Source: Deltaproteobacteria bacterium
GTDB taxonomy: Bacteria > Desulfobacterota > Binatia > Binatales > Binataceae
Length of the DNA stretch: 64,000 nt
Assembly (NCBI GenBank): GCA_003135135.1
Contig: PLDK01000044.1
Coordinates: 1-64,000, forward strand
Direction: 5' to 3'
The notes beneath the pieces were generated by a model. It was not told the DNA's origin, did not search any database, and was given only the letters and a program-made list of their open reading frames with translations. This document shows, piece after piece, positions 1 through 8,466 of the stretch; positions within the stretch are counted from its first letter, which is position 1; every line of letters starts with the position of its first letter. Both the position numbers and the translations under genes were made by a program.

Positions 1-755
1 GCTTAAAGGACAGGAAACTCAACCGCCCCAGGAGGGCGAAAAAACCGGCGGACTCTACTTATGATTGGCTGGAAATTGGGGAGCAGGCCACCTCGTATCC
101 ATCAATCGTTCGCCGGGCTGATTGGAACTCACGAAAGCTCTGCTTGGCCTTCACTCGTCGTTTGATCGCTCGATGATCCTGCTCCAGGATGTTGTTCAAG
201 TATTGGACCGGCCGATGTCGGCAGCGGCGGCGCAGGGTTCCTTCCTCTTTCACCGCGGCAATCGCCGAGCCGTAGAGGCGGGCCTGATCGGTGTTGATGA
301 CGCGGGGCTGGGGGTGCGATGGATCGCTGAGAGCCTTGCGGAACAGGCGTTTGGCCGCAGCAGCATCGCGCAACGCCGACAGCAGGAAGTCGATAGTGGC
401 ACCGGTGGAATCGACGGCCCGATAGAGGTAACACCAACGGCCCTTCACTCGAATATACGTCTCATCGACACGCCAGGATTTGTTGGTCGGCTTGAGATGA
501 CGGCGCAGCCGCTGCTCCAGTTCGGGACCGTAACGTTGAACCCAGCGCCAGATCGTCGTGTGATCCACCTCCAGACCGCGTTCGGCGAGCAACTCTTCGA
601 CATCGCGGAGCGAGAGCGAGTACCGAAGATGCCAGCGCACGGCACACAGAATCAGCTCCGGCGCCGTCTGCCGCCACTTGAAGATTGCCGGTCGGGTCAC
701 GTTCTTCTCGATCTCTTCAGACTACCAGCCACCCCCGCCAAAGTTGCAACACATC
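1..755 (-). mobile_element. IS6-like insertion sequence, one end visible
   Basis: The transposase gene at 59-700 is followed, on its upstream side, by a segment at 740-755 that on the minus strand contains TGTTGCAA. This resembles the GTTGCAA core of IS6-family terminal repeats (known for IS26 and IS257). The distance of about 45 bases from the start codon is plausible for such an end. I could not find a matching inverted copy between 1 and 58, so the other end lies outside the window or is lost. The outer limits given are approximate. Confidence 0.45.
59..700 (-). CDS. IS6-family DDE transposase
   Basis: The 213-residue product is a cut-and-copy transposase of the IS6 type. It opens with a helix-turn-helix region (residues 25-60, containing LSLRDVEELLAERG and HTTIWRWVQRYG). 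The catalytic D-D-E residues sit in WRVDETYIRVKG, VINTDQARLYG and ILEQDHRAIKRR. The start is a GTG, because an in-frame stop lies seven codons upstream. The last dozen residues after DGYE do not resemble the usual IS6 C-terminus (GYEAM-x-MIRKGQ) and the frame stops early, so the tail may be altered by an indel or recombination. The family call is firm; whether the element is active is unknown. Confidence 0.85.
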   Translation of the reverse strand: MTRPAIFKWRQTAPELILCAVRWHLRYSLSLRDVEELLAERGLEVDHTTIWRWVQRYGPELEQRLRRHLKPTNKSWRVDETYIRVKGRWCYLYRAVDSTGATIDFLLSALRDAAAAKRLFRKALSDPSHPQPRVINTDQARLYGSAIAAVKEEGTLRRRCRHRPVQYLNNILEQDHRAIKRRVKAKQSFREFQSARRTIDGYEVACSPISSQS

Positions 756-832
756 CGATCAAAGGGTTCGTTCATGGGCGCTCTTTATCCTCTCTCCGCG
801 TTTGGTCGAAAATGACAATCGCACGCAGATCG

Positions 833-2050
833 TTATAAAATTCGAACGCCACCCTTGATGATTGCGCTGAAATTTATTCGTGGATCGGCGAGCACCTTGA
901 TATCGTCAAGTGGATTAGCCTTGCTGATGACAAGGTCAGCAAACGCGCCTGACTTGATAACCCCGACCTTACCCTCGAGCCGGCAGAGTTTCGGATTAAC
1001 GACGTACATCGCATGCAAAATTTCGTGCGCGCTCTGCACCTCTGAGCGAATGGCGAATTCGCGGTTTTGCAAATTCTGCAGTTCACCGATCAAATCGGTG
1101 CCGAACCCAATGCTCACGCCGGCCGACTTGGCAATTTCCAGAGACGCGAGTCCCGCTTCGAGCACCTTCTGATTCTTTAGCGCATTCGTCGCGGGCAGCC
1201 CGAACTTGGCGCCAGCTTCGCGCATCCCGAAATATGTAACCAATGTCGGTACCAAAACAGCGCCGTGGTCCACCAAGGCTGCGGCTGCCTTGGCATCAAT
1301 CAGATTACCGTGCTCGATCGAATGCACCCCGTTTTCGACGGCCATCGCGATCGATGCCGGTGAATAGGCATGCGCGGCTACATAGGTATGTCGGTTCTGC
1401 GCCTCGCGCACGACAGTCGCAATTTCCTCCGGCGTATACTGAATCGCCTCCAGCGGATCGTTCGGTGAGGCTACCCCGCCGGAGACGTGGATCTTTATGA
1501 AGTCGGAGCCTTCTCGCAGGACATGTCGCGCCGCCTTGCGGACAGCCTCCACCCCGTCGGCGACTATCCCGAAACTGTTGTGCCGCATCGAACCGGCCCA
1601 CTGAGGTACGGGACGCCTCCCGGATTCCGCATCTCCATGTCCGCCGGTTTGGGTAAGGGAAAGACCTGCACGCACTATTCTCGGCCCCACGACAAGGCCG
1701 GTTCTGATCGCCCGCATCAGGGAATCGACTTCACCGCAAAGATCGCGCACCGTCGTAAAGCCCCGATGCACCGTCTCTGTGGCAAGCCGTGCCATCATGA
1801 TCCCGAACTCCACCTCGCTCAGCTCTGCAAGCCTGTGGAAATTCAATGTTGCGAGTCTGAAGTGGACGTGGGCGTCGATCAGGCCGGGCAAAACAAATTG
1901 ATTGGCGGCATCGATCACTGCGTCCGCTGAACCAATTGCGGTTTCGCCGACTGAGAGGATTATTTCATCTTCGATGACAATCGTGGAGTCGCCAGCGAAT
2001 GAAAGGTTCGTCGTGTCGAAATAGTTGGCGTTCTTGATGACCGTCCGCAT
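833..2050 (-). CDS. Amidohydrolase family protein (imidazolonepropionase-like)
   Basis: The 405-residue product belongs to the metal-dependent amidohydrolase superfamily, which hydrolyses C-N bonds in cyclic or peptide-like substrates; the substrate cannot be told from sequence. The first metal-binding pair is H61 and H63 in LIDAHVHF. Further conserved residues are the lysine in FIKIHVSGG, histidines in AAHAYS and SIEHGN, and the aspartate in GFGTDLIG. I chose the ATG at 2050 because a GGGGGA ribosome-binding site lies just before it and the amidohydrolase fold starts there; a longer open frame upstream is non-conserved in appearance. It stands alone on the minus strand next to the IS6-like element. 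Confidence 0.85.
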   Translation of the reverse strand: MRTVIKNANYFDTTNLSFAGDSTIVIEDEIILSVGETAIGSADAVIDAANQFVLPGLIDAHVHFRLATLNFHRLAELSEVEFGIMMARLATETVHRGFTTVRDLCGEVDSLMRAIRTGLVVGPRIVRAGLSLTQTGGHGDAESGRRPVPQWAGSMRHNSFGIVADGVEAVRKAARHVLREGSDFIKIHVSGGVASPNDPLEAIQYTPEEIATVVREAQNRHTYVAAHAYSPASIAMAVENGVHSIEHGNLIDAKAAAALVDHGAVLVPTLVTYFGMREAGAKFGLPATNALKNQKVLEAGLASLEIAKSAGVSIGFGTDLIGELQNLQNREFAIRSEVQSAHEILHAMYVVNPKLCRLEGKVGVIKSGAFADLVISKANPLDDIKVLADPRINFSAIIKGGVRIL

Positions 2051-2212
2051 GTTCCCCCGCAAAATAATTCTTATATCCGAAATTGCCTCGTCGGAGTTAC
2101 CCCGGTCGAGTGGACGGCAGGGGGCTTGGGGTGGATTGCTCTGAGGAGTGACTCCTTTCGTAGTTGATGGGCGACAAATAGTCGAGGGGGGAATGGCGGC
2201 GCAACACACCTG

Positions 2213-2377
2213 ATGCGGAGTGCAATCGTCGCAATCCTGGTGGTCATGCTGATGGCGATCGCGGTCGGGCCGCCTATCGCCGCCGCGACGGGGCAGCAGC
2301 AAAGCAACTCTGCAGCAGGTACATGCGATCGAGCGCTCGCGCGCTGGACCTCTCACACACGATTCATCATACGATGA
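2213..2377 (+). CDS. Possible small exported peptide or gene fragment
   Basis: A 54-codon frame opens with a convincing signal-peptide-like stretch (MRSAIVAILVVMLMAIAVGP, then an AAA cleavage-like site). After it come glutamine- and serine-rich residues and a short tail that runs into the end of the oppositely oriented MaoC-like gene. There is no well-placed ribosome-binding site; the purine-rich run lies about 20 bases upstream. It may be a real small secreted protein, or the 5' end of an exported-protein gene cut off by a rearrangement. The rest of the 2051-2352 spacer shows nothing recognisable. Confidence 0.25.
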   Translation: MRSAIVAILVVMLMAIAVGPPIAAATGQQQSNSAAGTCDRALARWTSHTRFIIR

Positions 2378-2796
2378 TCGACGTGCGCAACGACCTCGCC
2401 TTTCTGATTGGTAAGCGTCGAACGTACCACGACAAATATCATCGTTCCGGTACGGCCGGTCTTTTCGTAAGTCTCCTTCACCCTGGACGACACACGGATC
2501 GAATCGCCTGCGCGAATCGGGGCGTCGAGTTCGATATCGATGCCAGCCATGAGGCCGCCGTGGCTGAACGCCGGGATCTGTTCGAAGACATTGTCAGCAT
2601 ACCGAAAAGAGGCCACGAAGGCGGGCGGCGCGATGATGCCGCCGTACGGACCCGCTTTTGCGGCGGCCGCATCGAGGTACAAAGGATTGTCGTCGCCGAC
2701 CGAAGCGCAAAAGCTCGCGATCCGCTCGGCAGTTACCAAAAAAGACTCGTCAGCCTCGAAGGTGCAGCTCATGAAGTTCGATTTGTCTTCCTCCAT
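2353..2796 (-). CDS. MaoC-like / FAS1-like dehydratase domain protein
   Basis: The 147-residue product matches the single hot-dog fold of MaoC-type N-terminal (FAS1-like) dehydratases, which hydrate or dehydrate acyl-CoA or acyl-carrier substrates. The typical DDNPLYLD segment followed by GGIIAPPAF is present near residues 35-60, and a later DAPIRAGDSIRV strand fits the fold. The alternative start at ATG 2772 would remove eight non-conserved residues. It lies 34 bases downstream of the LLM oxidoreductase on the same strand, so the two may be co-transcribed in a fatty-acid or aromatic-acid breakdown role. The specific substrate is unknown. Confidence 0.75.
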   Translation of the reverse strand: MEEDKSNFMSCTFEADESFLVTAERIASFCASVGDDNPLYLDAAAAKAGPYGGIIAPPAFVASFRYADNVFEQIPAFSHGGLMAGIDIELDAPIRAGDSIRVSSRVKETYEKTGRTGTMIFVVVRSTLTNQKGEVVAHVDHRMMNRV

Positions 2797-2830
2797 TCTG
2801 ACTCCGAGACCTGGCGCGAGGGCGCGCGGC

Positions 2831-3784
2831 TCAACGCGAACGGAACTGCGGAATGATATCTTCAGCGAAAGCCTGGATATCCTCTTCGGCGGTCATCGGT
2901 GGAATGTGCATGAATATGAAGTGGGTGACGCCCGCTTTGATGAATCGTTCGATTTTATCCACGCACTCCTGCTTGCCGCCGATGATGATCCGATCACGCG
3001 CCTTGTCCGGATTGGTCTGCGCCATCATCGCGACGATCCCGGCGAGCGTCTCCTCGCGCTGCTTAGGGGCCTTGTAGCACAACGCGAGCATCAGGGTCTT
3101 TTCGATTTCATCGGTATTGCGCCCGACCGTATCCCCGTGGCGCTCGATCACTCCGATGAGCCGTTTCATCTCCTCCGCATCGGCGTTGCCCATGTTCCAC
3201 ATATCGGCATATCGCGCGACGATCTTGAGCAGCACCTTTTCACCGTGGCCCCCGATCATCAGGGGCAGATGCTTTTGCACCGGCCTTGGATTACAGACCG
3301 CGTCGACCACGTTGTAATGCTTGCCCTTAAGCGTGGTCTTTTCCTGGGTGAGCATCCCCTTGATGATCCGGCATGATTCGTCGAGCGCCTGGAGTCGGCC
3401 GCCAACTGTTTTGAAATCGATGCCGAAGCTCCGATGTTCCAGCTCGAACCATCCGGCGCCGAGCCCCAGGTTGAGCCTGCCACCGCTAACTTGATCGAGC
3501 GTCGCAGCCATCTTCGCCGTGAGGCACGGGTTGCGGTAGGTGTTGCCGTTGACCAACGCGCCGATACGCGCACGCTTGGTGTTCTGGCTGAGCGCGCTCA
3601 GAAGCGTCCAGCTTTCCATGCAAGGGCCGGCCGGGTCGGGCACGAAGATCGGATAGAAGTGATCGAACGCCCACAACGAGTCGTAGCCCCAGCCATCGGC
3701 GTTGCCCCAAAAGGTGCGCAATTGCTCCCATTCGATGTTCTGCTGTCCGGTCTGTACTCCAAAGCGAATCGGATGCTTGTCCAC
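2831..3784 (-). CDS. LLM-class (luciferase-like) F420-dependent oxidoreductase
   Basis: The 317-residue product has the TIM-barrel luciferase-like monooxygenase pattern: an early strand IRFGVQTGQQ, then GYDSLWAFDHF, the RARIGALVNGNTYRNP segment and GRLNLGLGAGWFELEH. Proteins of this type use reduced flavin or F420 to oxidise or reduce a small organic substrate. I chose the GTG at 3784 because GGAGGAAACCGC precedes it; an in-frame upstream ATG would add 22 residues that do not look conserved. It probably forms a unit with the downstream MaoC-like gene. Whether the cofactor is F420 or FMN cannot be decided here. Confidence 0.85.
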   Translation of the reverse strand: MDKHPIRFGVQTGQQNIEWEQLRTFWGNADGWGYDSLWAFDHFYPIFVPDPAGPCMESWTLLSALSQNTKRARIGALVNGNTYRNPCLTAKMAATLDQVSGGRLNLGLGAGWFELEHRSFGIDFKTVGGRLQALDESCRIIKGMLTQEKTTLKGKHYNVVDAVCNPRPVQKHLPLMIGGHGEKVLLKIVARYADMWNMGNADAEEMKRLIGVIERHGDTVGRNTDEIEKTLMLALCYKAPKQREETLAGIVAMMAQTNPDKARDRIIIGGKQECVDKIERFIKAGVTHFIFMHIPPMTAEEDIQAFAEDIIPQFRSR

Positions 3785-4041
3785 GCGGTTTCCTCCGTGA
3801 TGGCTCTCGATTTCGTCGTGGTCGTGTAACGTTGGTTGCGGCCGCCGCAAATGATTCTAGCATTTCGCGGGAGCTATGTGGCTAACTCTTCGAGCAGGGC
3901 CCTTGCGTCTTTCAGGAGCAGGGACGCACTCGGTGATCGTTTTCCATTCTCCAAACAGGAGAGTCGAGGAAAGTCTGATTCACAACTATAGTATAAACAC
4001 GGCGCAAGAGGCTGCGGATTGCGCTTCGCAGGACCAAAGCC

Positions 4042-4602
4042 ATGAATGCGGAAAGTTTCCGGCAGGACGATATCGCTGTAGTGGGCGTCGTTTACGACGG
4101 CCGCCTCGACATAGACGCGGTGCTTTCCGCTTCCGTGGATTTGTTGCGGTCCAACGGCGTCCGCGTCGCGGGACTGTTGCAGCGCTTCGGGGCGCCACTA
4201 CCCGGTGGAAAGCGCAGCATGTACGCCGAGGATCTTTCAAGCGGCGAGCGGATTAGGCTTGATTTGCCGCGCGGACCTGAAGCGAGCGGTTGCGCCCTGG
4301 ATCCCGACGGTCTGAATCGAGCTGCTTGTGCCCTCAGGGGTGCGATTGCGCAACGGCCCGACGTTTTGATGGTCAATCGCTTCGGCAAGCAGGAGGCGGA
4401 GGGACACGGGATGCGCGCTGAGCTGGCCGAGGCCGTCAGTTCGGGCCTGCCAACGGTGGTCGCAATTCACCAGTCGCTATTGGGGGAGTGGGAAAAATTT
4501 CTCGGCGAACCCGGCCATCTTCTGCAGCCCGAGCCAACCGAAATCGTGAATTGGTGCCGCCAGCGGGTCCGATCCGGGGACACTATTCACCGGACCAGAT
4601 GA
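4042..4602 (+). CDS. DUF2478 family protein
   Basis: The 186-residue product matches the DUF2478 family, whose members are often found near molybdate uptake genes and have a P-loop-like fold without a full Walker A motif. It starts with the strand IAVVGVVYDG, has a CALDPDGL segment near the middle, then DVLMVNRFGKQEAEGHG and a LPTVVAIHQ strand. No signal peptide or membrane segment is present, so it should be cytosolic. It converges with the SpoIID-type gene, with only 16 bases between the stops. No molybdate transporter is visible nearby, so the role is left open. Confidence 0.7.
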   Translation: MNAESFRQDDIAVVGVVYDGRLDIDAVLSASVDLLRSNGVRVAGLLQRFGAPLPGGKRSMYAEDLSSGERIRLDLPRGPEASGCALDPDGLNRAACALRGAIAQRPDVLMVNRFGKQEAEGHGMRAELAEAVSSGLPTVVAIHQSLLGEWEKFLGEPGHLLQPEPTEIVNWCRQRVRSGDTIHRTR

Positions 4603-4618
4603 GCACGCGGCGCGGAAG

Positions 4619-5833
4619 TCAAACGCTGACGGTAGTCCCACGATAATAGTGCTGCAAGATTTCTGTGTAAGTCTTGCCCTCATTTGCCATAACTGCCGCG
4701 CCGATCTGGCATAGGCCGACGCCATGTCCCCAGCCGGCTCCTCTCAAGACAAAGCGGCCGGACTCCTTGTCTACGACGAATGCAGAGCTATACAGATGCG
4801 TGCGCGATAAAGCGCGGCGAATTTCCAGTTCTTTACCGATAACGATGTGGTCGCGTTCCCCGGTGATCTTGAGCCGATATATTCGGCCTGAAGGTCCGCG
4901 AGCGAGCGGCTGCACGTCGTGAATCGGACCAAGATCCGCACCAAGCCTGGATCTGATCAGATCGGCGAGTTCTTCGGGCGCGTACGCGACCCGCCAGCGA
5001 TAGAAGTCCCGGGTCTCCTGATCGAATCCCGGCAGAACTCGTGAGAGAAGCGCCGAATCGTCCGTATTGCAGTAAGCAGGCGGCCTTGAGCGTATCCATG
5101 TCTCAGGACTGTCAGAGCGGGACTGCGCCGGACCGTCGTAGATAGATTCAAGATAAGGAATATCTTCATCTTCCCAAGCGGTCGCATAGCGCTCGGTCAT
5201 TCCGCCGCAGCATTTGGAAAACCGTGCGTCGCAGATGGCGCCCTTGTAACGGAGAAACTCGCCGGCCGTGGCGCGAACCGCTTCGGCTACGGCTGGAGAG
5301 AACGCCTTCGTGATGCCCTGATACCGCTGGCAGTGGTCGTCGGCACACACATCGAAATCCGGATGCGCTTCGCGGCCATACCAGCGAAGGATTTCGTGAG
5401 AATTGAGACGATCCCCGCTCCTGGAGCGAGAGGGATTTGCTTTAGGAAACCACAGCCAGCTGCGCGAAATCAGCGCGTGAGCTTTCAGCAGTTCGAGCGG
5501 GCATGACGCGCTCATCTCGGATGAAATCACGCTCGTGACGTAGTCTTCGAGCGGGACATCATTGATCACCGTCATCCCGGCTGCTCGTTTCTTCAGGCGA
5601 AAAGCCCCGCGGAATACCTGGCGCTCCATCCGTTCCCAATGAAATCCGATTCCTATCGTGACGTCGTCCAGCGCAAACGCGCACGATGCCGGGTCCGACG
5701 GAGTGAGCGTAACTTCAGAAGTAAACCTATAGCGCCCGGGGCGGTAAGGCTTGCCGGAAGTATCGGTAAACGCACCCGTCAATTCGACTTCGGCAGCGGA
5801 TTGTCCTTCGATCAGTCCTACCGATACGTTCAA
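4619..5833 (-). CDS. SpoIID/LytB domain protein
   Basis: The 404-residue product carries the SpoIID/LytB domain. In sporulating Firmicutes this domain is a lytic transglycosylase acting on peptidoglycan stripped of stem peptides. Conserved pieces are VPLEDYVTSVISSEM (with the catalytic-type glutamate), LLKAHALISRSWL, KCCGGMTE and GWGHGVGLCQIGA near the C-terminus. There is no obvious signal peptide, which is odd for a cell-wall enzyme. The start is a TTG that overlaps the stop of the DUF4922 gene as TTGA, so translation is coupled. In this organism the role is more likely glycan or envelope processing than sporulation, since no other spore gene is present. Confidence 0.85.
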   Translation of the reverse strand: MNVSVGLIEGQSAAEVELTGAFTDTSGKPYRPGRYRFTSEVTLTPSDPASCAFALDDVTIGIGFHWERMERQVFRGAFRLKKRAAGMTVINDVPLEDYVTSVISSEMSASCPLELLKAHALISRSWLWFPKANPSRSRSGDRLNSHEILRWYGREAHPDFDVCADDHCQRYQGITKAFSPAVAEAVRATAGEFLRYKGAICDARFSKCCGGMTERYATAWEDEDIPYLESIYDGPAQSRSDSPETWIRSRPPAYCNTDDSALLSRVLPGFDQETRDFYRWRVAYAPEELADLIRSRLGADLGPIHDVQPLARGPSGRIYRLKITGERDHIVIGKELEIRRALSRTHLYSSAFVVDKESGRFVLRGAGWGHGVGLCQIGAAVMANEGKTYTEILQHYYRGTTVSV

Positions 5834-6723
5834 CGCTCACTCTCCAGTTTGCCGGCGACTTCCTGAAACTGATCGTCAGGCAAAGTGACCTCTCGGAAAA
5901 TTGCGGCGATGGCGTCACCCGTGATTGCTTCGAAATGCTGTGCCAGCGGCACAACAAATATTCCGCACAAATCAATCGATGCCGGACTGACCGTCAGTTC
6001 GCCCGTGTAAAAGACCTCCGGCCGGTGTTTGCCTCGCGGGAACAGATATGCGACCCACTCGCCTCTCTCATGAAAGACCGCGATGTTGACCAGCGGTTCC
6101 GGCCGTTTGCCCGTCGTTTCCGCGAGCAGATCGATGGCACGATCCATTCGATGGATTAAAGCAGATCGATCCCGGCCACGAAGCAGGAACACCTGTCTTC
6201 CGTAATTCGGAACAGTGACGCCAGTCAGTCCAGCGGTGTCCTTCTCGATCGGAAACAATCCTCGCGAGCCTGCCTGAAAGTGCATGTGGTCCGGCGCGGA
6301 TGCTCCGCATTCCGGACCGTTATAGACGACGAAATATCCAGCGAGGGCTGCAGCCATGTCGAGCATATTTCCGAACTGGTTTGCGATGCGCTGCGAGCCG
6401 TGTTCCCGGTGAGCGATGGTCAAATGACGATCCACGATTGGAAACGGATTGCAGTAGATCGTGAAGTCCTCATCGAACTGCAGACCCTCTTCCTCCGAAG
6501 GCAGATTGCCCGCGCATAGGAAGCAGGGGCGTCTGGCAACCGACTCCCGGTCGACGGGAGCCGTGGTGCTAGCCATGCGATGGGGGATGTGACGGATGAA
6601 GATGTCGAACCAATCGATCCGTACCGGCCGAGTCATCGCCCGCGCAAGGCCTTCAACGCCTTTGGCGAGCTGCGGCCATGCCCGCACCTGGCGTGTGAAC
6701 AGTTCTTCTACTTCGTGGATCAT
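5830..6723 (-). CDS. DUF4922 protein, GalT/GDP-hexose phosphorylase-like
   Basis: The 297-residue product is a DUF4922 protein in the HIT/GalT superfamily. A zinc-type CFLC pair lies at residues 67-70, an YCNPFPIVDRH strand follows, and a complete HxHxQ motif (H146, H148, Q150 in DHMHFQAGSRG) marks the nucleotidyl-transfer site. In GalT the middle histidine carries the nucleotidyl group; GDP-glucose phosphorylases use the same fold. By analogy this enzyme should transfer or phosphorolyse a nucleotide-sugar, but the sugar is unknown. It overlaps the glycosyltransferase gene upstream (ATGA) and the SpoIID gene downstream (TTGA), so the three form one tightly coupled unit. Confidence 0.8.
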   Translation of the reverse strand: MIHEVEELFTRQVRAWPQLAKGVEGLARAMTRPVRIDWFDIFIRHIPHRMASTTAPVDRESVARRPCFLCAGNLPSEEEGLQFDEDFTIYCNPFPIVDRHLTIAHREHGSQRIANQFGNMLDMAAALAGYFVVYNGPECGASAPDHMHFQAGSRGLFPIEKDTAGLTGVTVPNYGRQVFLLRGRDRSALIHRMDRAIDLLAETTGKRPEPLVNIAVFHERGEWVAYLFPRGKHRPEVFYTGELTVSPASIDLCGIFVVPLAQHFEAITGDAIAAIFREVTLPDDQFQEVAGKLESER

Positions 6724-7994
6724 CGCCGCATTCGAGCCTGAATCTCGATAGTTCGCAGCCAGTCCTTGTAGAGATCGTACCGATTCGCAACCTCGAGCGG
6801 CAGGGCGCTGTCGCTATTGCCTTCCCAGCGGCGGCAAAGATAAACGGACTCATAGATCCGGGCGATCTCATAGTCACGGCTGATGCGCAAGGCCACGGCG
6901 TAGTCCTCGCCATAGCTGACATTGGGGAATCCTATACGGCGCAGAACCGCAGTATTGAATGCGCGAGGCGCGCCAAGACCATTGACGCGGAGTGCATTGT
7001 TTCTTCCGTTGTCGCGACTCCACTCGCGATGGTCGATTAGGCCGGGCGGAATCTCTTTCAACGAAAAGTCGACCATCGTATAGGAGCCTATGACCATCGC
7101 ATAAGGTCCAGCTTCAAGTTCCGCAACAATCCGGCGAAGGACGCCGTCATTGCTGTACAGGTCGTCAGAATCAAGCTGGATGGCGTATTGTCCGCATTCC
7201 CTTGAGTAAATCGCCTCGTTCCAGCACCCGCCGATTCCAAGGTCCCGGCGCTGGGGAACGATGTGCTTAAGGCGCGAATCGCCAATACCGTGGAGGATTT
7301 CCGTGGTCCGATCGGTCGAATGGTTATCGACGACGATTACATTGACTTCGAAATCGGCGCTCTGGACGAGGGCGCTTTGAACGGCGTCGAGAATTGTCCG
7401 CTCGCGATTGCGAACCGGTATGACAACGCTGGCCTTTAATCGAAATGTTTCCGTCGCGGCTGGAACGTTCTCGAAGTGCGGCTGCATCCAGGCGCCGATT
7501 CGTTTGAGATGCGCCGTCGCGATGCGCTCCATTTCGATTTGGTAATCGCGATTGCGCGGATCCACATAATCGAATTGCTTTTGACCCGTCGGCCGCTCAT
7601 CAAGCATCGACGCGCTGTACAAAGGTTCGGGAATCCGCACGATAGGGTGCTTTTCCGAAATCCTTAACCGTAGGTCGTATAGCCCTCCCCATTTCCAGGC
7701 GCTGTCGATTCCTGACTGACGCGCAGCCTGAACCGACACACCTACTACCGGGCCAAAGTCGAAACTGTCGCGGATGCTCCCGCTTTGATAGTCGATACGA
7801 GGGTGGCCTACTGCGTCGGCATAAACCCAGCCGCCGCCGGTTTCACGTATGACCTGCGCCATTCGATCGAACATACGCGGTCCGGGCCCGATGCTTACCC
7901 GCGGATCACCGAGAAAGAGGAGATCGGAATCGGCAGCGTCGAGAAGTCGCTGAATAGTCGCGGATGAGTAGTCCTTTGGATAGACGAGGTTCAC
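6720..7994 (-). CDS. GT2 family glycosyltransferase
   Basis: The 424-residue product has a full GT-A glycosyltransferase family 2 domain from about residue 165, with KASVVIPVRNRERTI, VNVIVVDNHSTDRT and the metal-binding DSDD in YAIQLDSDDLYSNDG. The 160 residues before it form a second unit (LLFLGDPRVSIGPG, WVYADAV) that looks like a decayed or diverged GT-A-type half, so the protein is longer than a simple GT2 enzyme. No membrane helix is seen. The start is GTG. It is the first gene of the three-gene unit with DUF4922 and SpoIID; the sugar donor and acceptor cannot be predicted. Confidence 0.85.
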   Translation of the reverse strand: MNLVYPKDYSSATIQRLLDAADSDLLFLGDPRVSIGPGPRMFDRMAQVIRETGGGWVYADAVGHPRIDYQSGSIRDSFDFGPVVGVSVQAARQSGIDSAWKWGGLYDLRLRISEKHPIVRIPEPLYSASMLDERPTGQKQFDYVDPRNRDYQIEMERIATAHLKRIGAWMQPHFENVPAATETFRLKASVVIPVRNRERTILDAVQSALVQSADFEVNVIVVDNHSTDRTTEILHGIGDSRLKHIVPQRRDLGIGGCWNEAIYSRECGQYAIQLDSDDLYSNDGVLRRIVAELEAGPYAMVIGSYTMVDFSLKEIPPGLIDHREWSRDNGRNNALRVNGLGAPRAFNTAVLRRIGFPNVSYGEDYAVALRISRDYEIARIYESVYLCRRWEGNSDSALPLEVANRYDLYKDWLRTIEIQARMRR

Positions 7995-8069
7995 GTTTCT
8001 GACTGACCGAATGAATGGGTAAAGGTAATTCTATACCATATGTTGGTAGTGGTTCAGTTTGCTCTATGG

Positions 8070-8207
8070 TTAATACGGATAGTCCATCCCGGTTTCCGTT
8101 GGCTTTGCTACGGCAGTAGAACGCTCACGAGATCCAAGCAACATAGCGACGGCGCCCACCAAGATTAGTGCGAGGGCCAAGAGTCTCAGCCACCACCTTG
8201 ATTTCAT
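8070..8207 (-). CDS. 45-residue single-pass membrane protein
   Basis: This very small gene encodes a positively charged start (MKSRWWLR), one hydrophobic helix (LLALALILVGAVAMLLG) and a short polar tail ending in DYPY. The ATG overlaps the stop of the upstream 64-codon frame as ATGA, which is typical of coupled genes and is the main support for both. It lies 76 bases upstream of the GT2 glycosyltransferase gene on the same strand. I do not recognise the family. Its size and topology fit a membrane-anchored accessory peptide. Confidence 0.5.
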   Translation of the reverse strand: MKSRWWLRLLALALILVGAVAMLLGSRERSTAVAKPTETGMDYPY

Positions 8208-8398
8208 TCGGCCACACTTTCAAACTGAAATAGCACCCACCGGTTGTGGTTGTGAGACGGTTGTACCACAAGGGCTAGCTTTGTTCCGTCAACAATAATT
8301 TCGGCGCGAACCGGAGGGCGTCCGACTGCGAGCGGGCCACGCGAGTATCGGGCATCCTTACATTTGCGCATACCGTGAGCGTAGCACGCCGAGCGCAT
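8204..8398 (-). CDS. Small hypothetical protein
   Basis: A 64-codon frame with segments that read as beta strands (VRAEIIVDGTKLALVVQP and NRWVLFQFESV). It ends in an ATGA overlap with the 45-residue membrane protein and lies downstream of the DUF1460 gene on the same strand. The frame stays open for about 20 codons before the first ATG, with protein-like residues (GYGFQVGFGDELFSLIP) but no clear start codon, so the true N-terminus may have been lost or may use an unusual start. I cannot assign a function. Confidence 0.4.
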   Translation of the reverse strand: MRSACYAHGMRKCKDARYSRGPLAVGRPPVRAEIIVDGTKLALVVQPSHNHNRWVLFQFESVAE

Positions 8399-8466
8399 CG
8401 GTATCAGGCTGAACAGTTCATCCCCAAACCCGACCTGAAATCCGTAGCCGAACGAGTGCCCTCATC

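Noticed and set aside
122-838. 238-codon plus-strand frame
   Set aside because: Antisense to the IS6-like transposase; no recognisable residues.
8028-8046. TACCA-TATGT-TGGTA palindrome before the GT2 gene
   Set aside because: Five-base arms in an A+T-rich spot occur often by chance and no regulator is encoded nearby.
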